NCBI GenBank assembly: GCA_027946555.1
Contig: JAPEVC010000169.1
Span: forward strand, 1 to 64,000
Direction of reading: 5' to 3'
DNA from: Gnomoniopsis sp. IMI 355080
Taxonomy: Eukaryota; Ascomycota; Sordariomycetes; Diaporthales; Gnomoniaceae
Length of the DNA stretch: 64,000 nt
This document shows positions 47,201 to 58,683 of this stretch, piece after piece. The stretch's first letter is position 1; every line of letters starts with the position of its first letter. The position numbers were made by a program, and so were the translations under genes. Under the pieces are notes generated by a model, which saw only the letters and a list, made by a program, of their open reading frames with translations, was not told the origin of the DNA and did no database searches.

Positions 47201-49929
47201 TTGTTAGCTGCTGAGATGCATATACGACTACATGGGCACGGGTTCCCAGATCTTCAACACAGGGCTGGCCTCACACAAGCACTTTATTGACCAGTCCTGT
47301 CCACTCTCGCCGACCCGGACAACTCGCAAGTGCTCCTGCAGGGGAATTGAGAAGCTACTTGATTGTTCTCCCTGTGACAGAGTGCTCGCACCTCGAAGAA
47401 TTCCCGAGTCGAGCACTTGGTGCTGGCGACTGGAAGTCTGATCTACACCCATGCAGGTGCAACTTCACTTTAATATCGAAACGTTGTCGCACACTTTCCT
47501 CCAAACCACGGGGTCGAGGCGAGAAGTTCTCAAGGGTGATCTTGAGCATGTTCTGTGCAGACCGCGAGATTTGCGAGGGTAGATGAGCTGCCATGTGACC
47601 TCTGGGAGTGATCGTCGTTGAAAGCGAATGTGTGAGTGATGGACCTGGTGGGAGGCAAACGCGGATAGGTGAGCTCATCGTCTGATGTGAAGGTATTGAG
47701 CTTTCGGATCTTCTCACTCATCGCAATTCTTTCATGGAACAGAAGACTGTCGGAAGACGACACGCCGAACCTTTCTTTCGCCACCAACTGAAGCTGTTGA
47801 CGTGCAAGACGCCGCCACAGCAGATGATGAGTTGCCAACTGGGAATGTCGTGCGTGGTCGTTCCGAGTCAGCCATGGTGAATTGGTCCAAGATACCCTCG
47901 TCACTGCTGCGTTGTCCAAACAAGGAGGCTGACCATGGGCGCCAACAAGTTTCACGAAAGCAATCTCCAGAGCTTGAACGGCGAAGACACGACTTGCCAG
48001 CACCGCCAGCTTATGTGGCCCGCTCAGCAAGGGTGACGCCTACGCCGCTATCGATCGCCGATTTCTCAAGCTTGAAAATGATGACGAGTATGGGGAAATT
48101 CTCGCAAATTGTTGATCGAACTGATCCAAGTCCAGTGGATTACAAGTCGACTGCTCTGATACTCGCAATGTTCACTGCGAGTCGTCATCGCAGATTGCCG
48201 AATGGCAATCGAACCTGCTTGATTTGCGGTCATATTCGCGGTGCCATTGGCGAAATGACACTTGCACTGAGCGATGGATCCAAATCAAAAAATGGAAATG
48301 AGGAGCTCAAGCATAAGGCCGATACGAGAAATAAACCTCTGCCTAATCGAAGACACGATTCCTTTGTGTCGCAGCACGTACTTCGAGAACACAGGAATAT
48401 ATCTCGGCGTGATCACTTAGATTCACGCTTCGGTATGCCTCGTCCAGCATATCGAGGAAGCTAGGAAGCCGACAGTAATAATTGCCCTGCCGCTTCAACT
48501 TGCTTCTGAAACGAACAAATTGACAATTCAGCATCTTAATGGTCCGGCACCAACAATAGCTGCGTTAGTAAGAAGGAGGCTGTTCGGATGTAAATGACCA
48601 CCAGCCACTCGCTGAGTCTCGGCGGTGAGGCTAGATCGCAATGTCTGGTAGAGATCGGCTCGACTGGCCATTTTCGCAAATTGTGTGCCCAGCCTCACGT
48701 TGCTATCAGATGACGATGCTGCGAAGTCGGTAAGAGATAGCTAATCTGAAAGCACTGGTTGCAGAAAGCTAGCGCGGCCATGTGCGTGAGGTGTGCCTGG
48801 TTCACTCGACACCGCAACGATCGACAGGAGAACAGCTCGAGGAGCTCTCCTCAAACAGCTAGCTGTTCTAGTAGCTAGCGATCGACAAACCTAATTTCTC
48901 GGAAGGCTTCGCAAGAAGAAAGATGGACATGCCACGTTTGGTCAGTTGCTAGGAAAATACTAAGGCCTCGCTGGTAGAAGCCTTAATTTGACGGTTGTAG
49001 CGAGGCCAGAAGACGAAACCATATGCCTCGGATGAGATTCGAAAGCACCAAAGGTGGCCGCGTGGCTCATGGCTCCTTATCCGCAGCGCTCACACTGGCG
49101 GACTGGCAACTGCACGTATGAACATACGAATTACTGTTGTATGGGAGAACGAGGAGCAATCATGCACGAGGCTTGGCGTGTATGGATGCGTTGTCTGTGC
49201 AGCAGGCTGCTTGACCAGTCAAGAAGCGCAAAAGTCGATGCCGAGTAGGCCGATGACGAATTGATTGGCTGGGACAGCACCCAAGTCCCCGGCGCTTTGC
49301 TCTCAAAACAGGGAAGTTGGTTATGGTGGTGTGAAGCCGACCCAGCTGCCCAGCCAGCAGGCTACATACGGAAGAACCGGAAAGCAAACCGGCAGCTTCC
49401 AGCGCGGCACGCGCGCGCTGCTTGCTTGCGTCCTGTATCCTGCGGCCGTTGTCATGGCCTGGCCTGGCCAGCCTGGGCGAAGGTTGCAGAATCAATTGAG
49501 ACGTTGACAGGGCGAGATTGAGGAAGCGCGAAAGAATGAGACGACGTGGGCATCAGCAGGCGCCGGACGAGCTCGTGATGGAGAAGCAAATGAAAGTGAA
49601 AGTGGAAACAAACCAAGCACGAGGAAGAAGCAAAGGCGGGCCGCCGCCGGGGATCATTGGCCGAAGCGAGACCACGAGCGGCAGGGATGCAATGGGCTCA
49701 AACCCGCGGAGCGGGGAAGGAGCCTGGGACGCAAAGCGTGCAACGCAAGGTGTGCGCAGGGTGTGCAATGGTCCATTCGGAAGCTGCCAGCTCACACGCT
49801 GTGGGGCTTGCTCATCTCGCTCCTGTCTCCTTCCCTCCTCACAGGCTCTGCCCTGTCGCTCCCAGCTGCAACTTTAAAACCCAACCCGCTCCTCATCAGT
49901 GCCCAACTTGCTTCGTGCTTCCCTTCTTT
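44216..49929. other. long gene-poor region upstream of the C2H2 factor, about 5.7 kb
   Basis: No gene I can support. Minus-strand open segments in alternating frames between 48030 and 46820 (a start at 47875, MADSERPRTTFPVGNSSSA; others containing MSEKIRKLNTFTSDDEL and IPLQEHLRVVRVGESGQDW) look protein-like and may be an eroded gene. A run of A lies at 44877-44889. A group of palindromes is at 48814-48890. The rest shows no pattern. Confidence 0.45.
48854..48867. repeat. 14-base perfect palindrome within a palindrome cluster
   Basis: AACAGCTAGCTGTT reads the same on both strands. It lies between two direct copies of CGATCGACA (48818-48826 and 48879-48887), with a GAGCTC palindrome and a second GCTAGC nearby. 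Possible protein-binding site or hairpin. Confidence 0.7.
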
Positions 49930-51636
49930 CCACTCTAGAACATCTTCATCACTCTCTCGCGCACAGCAAAACACTCCACAACAGCCCACCGGTCCCATTT
50001 CAGCCCAACGTCTGCAACCCGCTCCTGGTTCCCCTGTTGATCTTCCGCTGCTATTTATTCTCTACACAATAACCTTTCAGCCCTACATACAACTCCCATT
50101 CCAAGCGCTGCTTGCTCCATAAAGGATTCTCCTCTTTGTCTCGCTGTCTACTGCAGTTGGAATTGAGCACGTCACCCAACAACACCAGCCAGCATAAAAG
50201 AACAGGCCGTTCTGGATATTGCCGGTTGTCTTTGCCCTGAGGATACTGTCTCATACTGTCACTCGTGCAGTGAGACCTCCACAACAAACCGTTGTGCCAC
50301 AAGGACTACTACCCAGTCGAGGTATCACTCTGATCAATTTATCGAGTGTTTGATACCTTGTTCCCACAGGATTTGAGCATCCCGCTCTGGATACTGCCAC
50401 AGGATTGCCCACCGTGGCCAGATCACATATTCCGGATTCCATGTCTGGACACTCATTGCACTCGAACAACAGCAGAATGCAGAGCCCTACTAGGTATACT
50501 ACCCTTGTTTCTACTTTGTCTTTCCCCGGAGGCGTTACTTTGTGTTTTTTTTTTTTTGGATGTTGCAGCAGCGTCTATGTGGGAACAACCCACACAGTCA
50601 ACCCAACCTGCCGAACGGATCCCATGTTTTCCCAGCCGGCCACCTAGGAGAGGATGTACACCGGAACTCCAAGGACGGACCACAACCAGTGGCAAATATG
50701 GACCTTGGACCCTTGAACCTTTTAACGACCCGTGGGAAACCTAATCTGGCCATCTTTTTTGTTCCTGCAATCTGTTGAGGAACTGGACAGCCGTCCATGG
50801 AGTTCAATCATCTCAAGATGAAAAGCATAATTCGTCGCAAGACATGCGCGTCATCTACTGATGCGGAGGTAAGTACGGCCTTGACTGCCCGGAACAGCAA
50901 CAGATAATGGCCCTTGGACATATTCAACCCTGGATCACCGGAATGCCTTGTTCGTTCTGCTTTCTTTTCAACCATTCTGGACCTGTTTGTCGACTTTTTG
51001 GGCCTTGGCCGAGACCTTAAATCTTGTGGGCTTTTGTGCGCATACGCTGGTAATTTCGACAACTCCGGATTTATTTTCACCCTATCCGTGGCTTGAGGAC
51101 TTGATTGGCTTTCTAATTTGATTGCCGTGCACCCGCACTGGACTTGACCTGGCCTTCTCGGGCACGTTTTCACTACCTATTGCTGCCACGTCCTGGAATC
51201 TCCGTCTGGCCTGCTTAATGGACTATGTTTTGCCTTGGCGTACTCGACAAAGGACGTTGTCCTGAACTTTTTCGGCTGAGATTTGACCAAGGCTGTTGTC
51301 AACTCATTTTTAATTGTTTTCTTGGACCTGGCCTCTCATCTCCTCGCTATCTATCTCGCTACATCGCTGGCCATGGACGCATCCTCGTCTTTCTGCCCTC
51401 CGGACCTCTGGAAACTGGATTGGAACGGGTTCGTTAGGTTGCCTCTTGCCTTCACCCCACTTGGTCTGTAAAATCCCACTAGATATACTTTGCCGAACGT
51501 AGAAACTAATATCTTGCTACAGGACAAAGTTGTACCATTTGAGGGATTTTTGCTTTTGATTTGTTCACTTTTCACAAGGGTCAAGGAGACACAGAACACT
51601 GACCTGCGACTCAGCGAATACAGTTACTCTCAGGCT
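49930..51636 (+). promoter_or_regulatory. candidate long 5' leader of the C2H2 factor with upstream ORFs
   Basis: From about 49800 the sequence turns C/T- and A/C-rich in the style of fungal transcribed leaders and stays free of coding domains to the ATG at 51637. It contains several ATGs, for example an upstream ORF 50797-50907. A GTAAGT donor at 50869 and a CTACAG acceptor ending at 51522 could form a 654-base leader intron. Joined, they place the ATG at 50797 in frame with the main protein. Transcription start is inferred, not seen. Confidence 0.4.
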
Positions 51637-53265
51637 ATGTCCTCAAATCCTTCCGGAATGTTTTCTCTTTCTCAAACAGGACCATCAGCTGATCCTACGG
51701 GATCAGCATGGGACACTACGACAGCAGAAGGCCCACAGAACTTCTTTTCAAACCAAGGTGATTCCGAGGAATACAATTTCACAATGGGTCCTTTTGCCGG
51801 AAGAAGCCACATGGACACCACGGATGACTTCCAAAATGCCTGGATGCCTGCTGCCTCAGCTGGTGGTGTTAAGACTCACAAGGCTGAGCCGATGCGCCGG
51901 ATCTCTTCTAAGGGATCTACCACAAGTCACAGGATCACCAAGGCTTCACACAAGAGCCGACCAAGCTTGCAAACGACCATGTCACACAGCACTGTACCAG
52001 TGTCAAATTTTGACATCACAGGTAATGCATCCACAATGTCTGATGGATTCCATGGAAATGGCCGTGTTATGGATCCTTCTCAATTCATGTTCCAGCAGCC
52101 CAATGGCATGGTGACATCGCCGGAGATGATGTATTCCCAGATGGACGGACTTTCTGGAACCTCGTCAGTCTTCAATGACTTTGTTGTGACGCCCCATGTG
52201 GATCCCAGCACAATTCCCCTGGACTTCGACACAAGCCTCTCTGGAGGCTCTCCTACAGAGTCATTCGACAGTTTCAGCGAGGTGACCACCCCACCTAGGG
52301 ATGATGCATGGCCGTTGACCATGCAAACCTCTCCCATGACCAGTGTTTCGTCTCACTCCCCTTGCATCCAGACTCTGGACAACTTCTCCATGATTGGCCC
52401 CATGCCCGCTGGAAACCTGGAGGCGAGCACGTCAACCGTCGTCGGAGATGAGCAGATCCCAATGGCCGAGTGGACTGTCTTTGCCAATGAAGGTGAGGCC
52501 AGGGATCATCACCTCTACAAGAACGCGTACCCGAAGGAGGACGGCCTGTACCACTGCCCATGGGAGGGACAACAATGCTGCAACCACCGGCCCGAGAAGC
52601 TCAAGTGCAACTACGAGTAAGTGTAATGATGATGCTTGCTGAATGCATGACACTAACGATGGACCCTCAGCAAATTCGTTGACTCTCACCTGAAGCCCTA
52701 CCGATGCAAGTTGGATATTTGCAGGGAGCTGAAGTTTTCCTCTACCGCTTGTCTGCTCCGGCACGAGAGGGAGGCCCACGGCATGCATGGCCATGGTACC
52801 AAGCCTTACCCGTGCACATATGCTGGATGCGATCGGGCCCAACCGGGCAATGGTTTCCCCCGCAAGTGGAACCTGCATGACCACATGCATCGCGTCCACA
52901 ACGCTGCCCCTCCCCCAGAGGAGGATGGTGGCAAAGATTCTGGCAAGGCCAGGAAGAGGAAGACCGACCTCAGTGCTAGAAACACCAGTGGCCGCAAGTC
53001 ACCAAAGTCCCGCAAGGCCAGTCCCAAGGCGGAGCCGCAGATGCCTGTCATCAAGGTCGACCCCTCGGTCAAACTTCGAGAGGAGTGGTTTGCCATCCAG
53101 GCTGGTTTGCCCAATATCTTGAGTACCGGATTCGACAATCCCGAGGATCCAATGGTCATGACCCAAATCAACCGTGCCAGGGAGCAATTGGACAATATGG
53201 TTAGACTCCACATGGACCTCATGGCGACCAAGAACGCCGGTCACTTTGCTCAGCAATCAGGCTGA
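51637..53265 (+). CDS. C2H2 zinc-finger transcription factor
   Basis: Nuclear regulator. Exons 51637-52616 and 52671-53265 give 524 aa; the 54-base intron has a CTAAC branch and splits a conserved block, giving KCNYDKFVDSHLKPYRC. Residues 1-300 are Ser/Thr/Pro/Met-rich, likely an activation region. The finger region has one degenerate Cys/His module (YHCPWEGQQCCNHRPEKLKC) and two C2H2 fingers: YRCKLDICRE...LLRHEREAHG and YPCTYAGCDR...NLHDHMHRVH. A basic stretch follows (KARKRKTD, GRKSPKSRKAS), a likely nuclear localisation signal. Then a helical C-terminus (INRAREQLDNMVRLHMDLM). The finger block is of a type seen across filamentous ascomycetes, but I cannot name the orthologue. The long upstream region suggests complex, perhaps developmental, control. 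Confidence 0.9.
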
Positions 53266-56200
53266 ATGAGCTTTGGTTAGTTTCAATCCACCACTTCAAC
53301 AACATGCCGCATCGGCGAGACGTGGATCGAGCCGCCGGCTTCCAGGATTCGTCCATCAGTGTTCTAACTTTGATGATTAGATGTCTACGATATCACAAGC
53401 GAAGTAAGCACAAGGATAGAGATTGTGCACAAACCCCAGGATTGTATCCACTTCCTCGAGGATAATGAAAACTGGATGACTCGGACCCTCTGAGACCTCT
53501 ACGAGGGTGCTCCTCAGGGCCGAAGCCTAGCGCTCCGATTCCGCACCACAGGATGGCCAGCCATTACACCAAGTCGGCGTCAACTGGTTACTTCCCAGGA
53601 ACTACCCAGGGACTTCCCTGGACCTATCCAGGAGCTCTCCAGGAGATCACCAGGAGCTACGAGATTCTCTGAGACTCCAAATTGAGAGTAAAAGATCTAC
53701 GAGCCGTGTCACGGTGTGGCCCATACAGAAGAGCTGCGCCGGTGTCGACTGGGCTCCCGGAGTCGTCAAGAATCACTGCTCCGCGTGTGCAGCGAGTGCG
53801 TTTTGACTACCTTTTTTTTTTTTATATGATGAAGACGGGACAGGCATGCAAAAGCTACAGTAGATTTGAACTGAAGGGCAACCTTCCTTGGTTGGATGAC
53901 AGAACAACTACTCAGCAAATTATCACAGATTGTGTCGAGCGGTGGAAAGCGAGCTTGTTTGGCCCTTTTTCTTCTTTTTTTACGTCAAATTTTCTATACA
54001 GGATGCTCGAAGGAAATATTTTCTGCTCTTGGTTGTTTGGACTATTTTGTTTTCTGTTTTTTTGGATACTTCGCTTCTAGAATTGCATTGGTTGTTTGCT
54101 TTTACATACCTCGATGCCTCCTCGGTCTTGCCAGTGAAGTCTCCATGCTGTTTTGTCGATGCTCAATTTGATCGACTGATTTTGGCAGCGGTGTCATCTC
54201 CGCCTGCGTCCTGTATTCTGCGTCGTGTTTGGTGTGGAAAAGCGAAAAGGGGTCGCATCGCCAATGCAGCTTATCGTAGCTCAACTATTCAATTCCTCGT
54301 CGCAACTGAAGCACAAGTTATTTGGAAGCAGGAGAATAGTTGCTCTTTTAGTAGTCTTTCAAAGAGTCCCCGTGGGCCTGAGGGAGCCAGTGAGAAGCAT
54401 TTAGACTCCGTTCTTTTTCGCCACTGGCGGTCTAAAATCTCAGCCCAACGTTGTTGCCCTACATACTATGTATGCCAAACGATGTTGATCAGTGGGATTT
54501 GTCTTGAACCGTCCCACTTGGGCTCAGTGCCGGTGCTTCTGTAGGGTCTCGTGCGGGGTCCTGCGAGCGTTGGGCACCTATGTTACCTGCTCGCCTGCTC
54601 AGGCGGTCAGGTTGGGTTGTTCTGCAGGTGCATCGGGCTTTGCATTGGTGGCAAACAGGACATTCTCATCTCAAAAAGGCCTGCTGGAGGGTGGATTGGT
54701 ATATCCAGTCTCGGCAGGTGGTCGTGTGCATGCCTTGTTTGATGGGGGGGTTTTTTTTTTTTTGGCATGTATATACATACATGTTTGCATGAAGGCAGGT
54801 TGGTGTCCAGACGCTTCCAAGTCCGAACCTCTTTGGTGGATCACCTATGTATGAACAGCGGTGGAGGGCAAGATTACGTCCGGCCCACGTTCTTGATGGA
54901 TCTTGCCACGCGTGGGCCTGCAGCTGAAGGCGGGTACAGTATCCCATCCTTTGCTGTGCTCTCCTGGGTTGCGCCGTTGAGATGTGTATCTCTATGTGAG
55001 AAGAAAACAAGTAGTTCAATAATTGTGAGCTAGTAGGAGGGTTGAATCTTTCCTGTCTCTTGTCCACTTTTGGATCGTTTGATAGTGAATGATTGTTGTT
55101 AGCAATGGTGGCATGGGCAGTGTCGTGTCTTTCAGGATGTCCTGCCCGCATCCAGCTTCGCTTGGGTGAGATTTGTTATCATAAACACAAGCACAGCTCC
55201 TTTGGGTGTGAGAAATCATGGTTTTCTTTCTTTTTGCTTTCTCAAGTAGACCAAGCTCTAATTCAAATTCGTGTCATTTTATTACCATCGTGAATGCGAG
55301 CCCAGAGAGTAGGCAGTCGACCACATCTAGATACCTAGGTAGCATTATAGGCGTGCTGTACGCAGTAGATGATGACATTACTAATTTCATGGTTTTCGTC
55401 CTAGTAGATAGGGCGTACTACTCTCTAATATGATATGCCATTTTCTCCATTGGGCAAACTAGGAGCTTCTTTGACAACGTCAAGGGCATAATCCCTCAAA
55501 GGAAGCGGCTAGAGATGTCATCGTCAAAAGCCCTTGTATGATGAGGGTGAACAACCAGCTTCCACGTCGATCCGAAATAGCGTATCTGACACAATTCTAC
55601 GACATCACTGGTAAAGCGGATATAATGAACAGCTGAGACTTTTTAAAGCCTACCTAAAAGCCTGGTCAGTGTTGCTGACAGGACATAGCAACGATCTCGT
55701 AACTGTCCACCTGGGCAGGCGCACAGCTTTTTCTCAAAAAGGAGCACCATCCTGTTCCTCCGTGGGCAGGGAGTTTTCCTTGGTGTTTCCATAACTTGAT
55801 ACAAAGCTGACAAGGGCTCCCAATTTCCTATGCGCTCCTTTCGCAAAAGTCGAGGTCGAGTCTCTGGGGCTTGCCACGTAGAATTCTATTCAAGGCGAGT
55901 CGCCATGGGTTGGATGTATCATGTCGATTGGGGGCTCTCGAATCAAATATTAGAACTTGGTTCAATGACTGAAATATAGCTCTGTGACTGGGGGCCCATT
56001 CAAACAGTATATAAGCTGTAATCGACCTCAGTCGTCAGCATCTGGGAGCGGGCAAGAATCACCGATCCTTGACACTGCCATCCATTGGGGTGACTCGTTA
56101 ACCCCCAGCACTCGGAACTAGTCTTTGGACTTGAAGACACCAGTCTATAAGCAGAAACATCAGACATTCTTTCAAAAAGTACTGTTCCTCTTAGGCCCCA

Positions 56201-58683
56201 GACCGAGCGATTTGCTCCCTGATGAGTTACAACCATATGCCCGTTTCTGCCTCGGGTACGCAGTATTGGGTCCCCACAAAATCTTGACAGCGGCTCAGGT
56301 CTGGGTGTGCTATTGAAATTGATGCCCAAGTATCTTAAGGAGTGTTACCGTTGTACAATGATGACTGAAAAGACGCAGGAATGCAAGAGCTGTTATCTAT
56401 ACACTTCATTTGCAAAGAATAAAGATTTGCGCCCATTGCTGAACCCAAGCTCTAGTGGAAGAGTTACAGGACTTGGTCGCCTGCCCTTGGCTAATGAAAT
56501 AAGGGAACATCTCCTGTCTTTATTGTGCAATCACTCTGTCGTCCTAGCTCGGCTTCTTTACGAAAACCGGTTGATGCAATCTACCACTTCAAGACTCTTT
56601 GCCATTCTATCTCCGCATGACTTGAGCACAACACGGTGGAAGTCGAGTTCCACTCTGAAGATACAGTATAGATTCGAATGAATTTTCTCTTGAAGTACAA
56701 TGTTGGACGGACAGGGTGAGAGCGGCCGCATCATTGTCCCTGCAATATCGTCCACAGAGAGGATGCGCATTAACGCCTTCATTTCTGTCCCGGGCGCATG
56801 CCAAAGGTCTATTTAGGCACAGCATAAAAAATAAATATGGTACAATACATTTATTCTATCCTCTTCGTACATTTACGGAATATTTCACACAATCCCACCC
56901 CGGCCCTCGCCCCCTCATTAGAAAAGAATTTCTGTCTCAGATTTTTGTTCGGCCGAGTGGTTTCCTATAACCAAACACCAGATATCTTTTGCGAAGACCA
57001 AGCCTTGCGAAGGACGCAAGACATGCGGAAATATGTCATCGTGTAACTTGAAGATATGGAAAGGCCTGCCATGGTTTGTTCAACAGATACCTAAGTGTTG
57101 AATGGAACACGGCAGGCACTTAGCTGCCCAACATAGAATCTCTCAGCAATAACGCTGCAGTCGTCACTGATAACAGCATTTGATCTTACCTGTATAGTCA
57201 AAGATCGCCGTTGTATACTTGTTATGGCGTAGCTGATGTGACTGGAGTGAAGTGGAGATGTTCCAGTATTGCTTGGTTTCGGATACAACTTTGAGCTTTG
57301 ATCCTTCGCTTTTGAGTAATTTCCATCATCAGACGCCTGCTCGGTTTCAATTCTGCTGTAGCGCACACAACAAATGACCAATTGAGTCAGGGCCTACAGT
57401 GGGTCGAACGTTTGTCTGCCTTGGAGTTGTCGAGTTTAGATGTGTTGAAAGAGCTTCTTGAATAAGTGGATCGAATCAAAACACTTCGCATGAGACACCT
57501 ACTAATTTGTATGACTCTCCTGCCATCTCATTTTTGCAAACATCTTCTCAAGACTTGAAGTATCTAGAGTGTAGGAGCCGATCATGCAGAAGCACGGCTG
57601 TGAATCCTCGATACTGCGATAAAGTAGCTATCTCTCTCACCTTATGCGGTATTGAATACATTTACCTCGTGGCAGTATCTGTGAAACTTACTTTGTAAGT
57701 GGTCGAGGCCAACTGAACGTCAACATAGCGAGATCCACGGCAGTTGTACTCACAACAAAGATCTCGTCGTCGAGTTGAAGCAGCGACCAATTTTTGGCCT
57801 GTCCCGAGGTCGCTGACGACAAGATCCGGTGCCGAACTTGATGCTCTAAAAGCTGCGGAATCATTGCGATCCTTGGCACTCGGCATCGAGTTAAAAGTGG
57901 TACTGCTTGGAGTGTAACGATGAATTTCAGAGGTTCTGGGTTGCGACTGGCCAACCGACACAGTCTCGCCTGACTGATCTTCCTTCTAACGAGGCATCAT
58001 CAACTACCGGAAAGTAGGAGATAGTTGCTGTCTTGTGGAGGTGTGAGCATGAATACAAAGATAACCTATGTCTCAATGATTATGACCAACAGCCCAATGT
58101 GACTGTGATGGAACTTGTGTGATCTATTATGCTGGGCCCGGCAGTGTGTGTCGCTGCGTGTTGAGGTTACATAACTGTAACCATGGATACCATAGTCTAG
58201 ATTCGATCATGGTTCGTGGCCGTTGTTTTCATCACAGTCGTTGCGAACCCAAACGTGATGGATACTACGTCGGCCCTGACTAGGAAATAGGTCACATCAA
58301 CCGTTGCCTCATACGGTTCGGCAATTGAGTTTTTGTAACGTCAAGAGCCTGGGCATTGAACTGGTTCGGGAAAGTCATGGCAAGGTTGTATCTCAACACT
58401 ATGATGCGGGATGTGACAGTTTGTCCCAGAAAGCAGTCATGTCTGTTACCGCTGTGGAGACCGTCTCAAAACCCCCCCTCCGGGGAGCCACATCGACAAC
58501 GCCGAGAAGAGCCCCATTTGCGGCCAGGTACTGAATTGTGCGTGAACGTACGACTCTGTCTGTCCTCGGCCTTGCACGGCAAAACTGTCCACGAGCGTGA
58601 CATAGCTGATCATTGATATCAAAGGGGTAAGATGGCAACGGATTTGGCGAGGCGCAGTGTCTTAATTTGGCCTCTGGTATAAT
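53266..58683. other. long gene-poor region, 5.4 kb
   Basis: Contains the 3' region of the C2H2 gene, the repeat at 53591-53665, T homopolymers near 53813 and 54757, and an ACCTAGGT palindrome at 55333-55340. On the minus strand, 57961-57662 has a Ser-rich coding-like frame (SPSSTTFNSMPSAKDRND-like, ending at a GTAAG donor near 57695), a weak gene candidate. No other gene is supported. Confidence 0.45.
53591..53665. repeat. degenerate tandem CCAGGA repeat
   Basis: About six imperfect units of 10-13 bases, each with a CCAGG or CCTGG core (CCCAGGAACTA, CCCAGGGACTT, CCCTGGACCTA, TCCAGGAGCTC and so on), downstream of the C2H2 gene. Confidence 0.65.

Noticed and set aside
47802..48464. 220-codon plus-strand open frame
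   Set aside because: Opposes the eroded minus-strand segments, which look more protein-like; charged, domainless.
51490..51636. Upstream extension of the C2H2 protein directly from 51490
   Set aside because: That frame begins with TTG, not ATG, and the first ATG is 51637; only the spliced extension from 50797 is worth testing.
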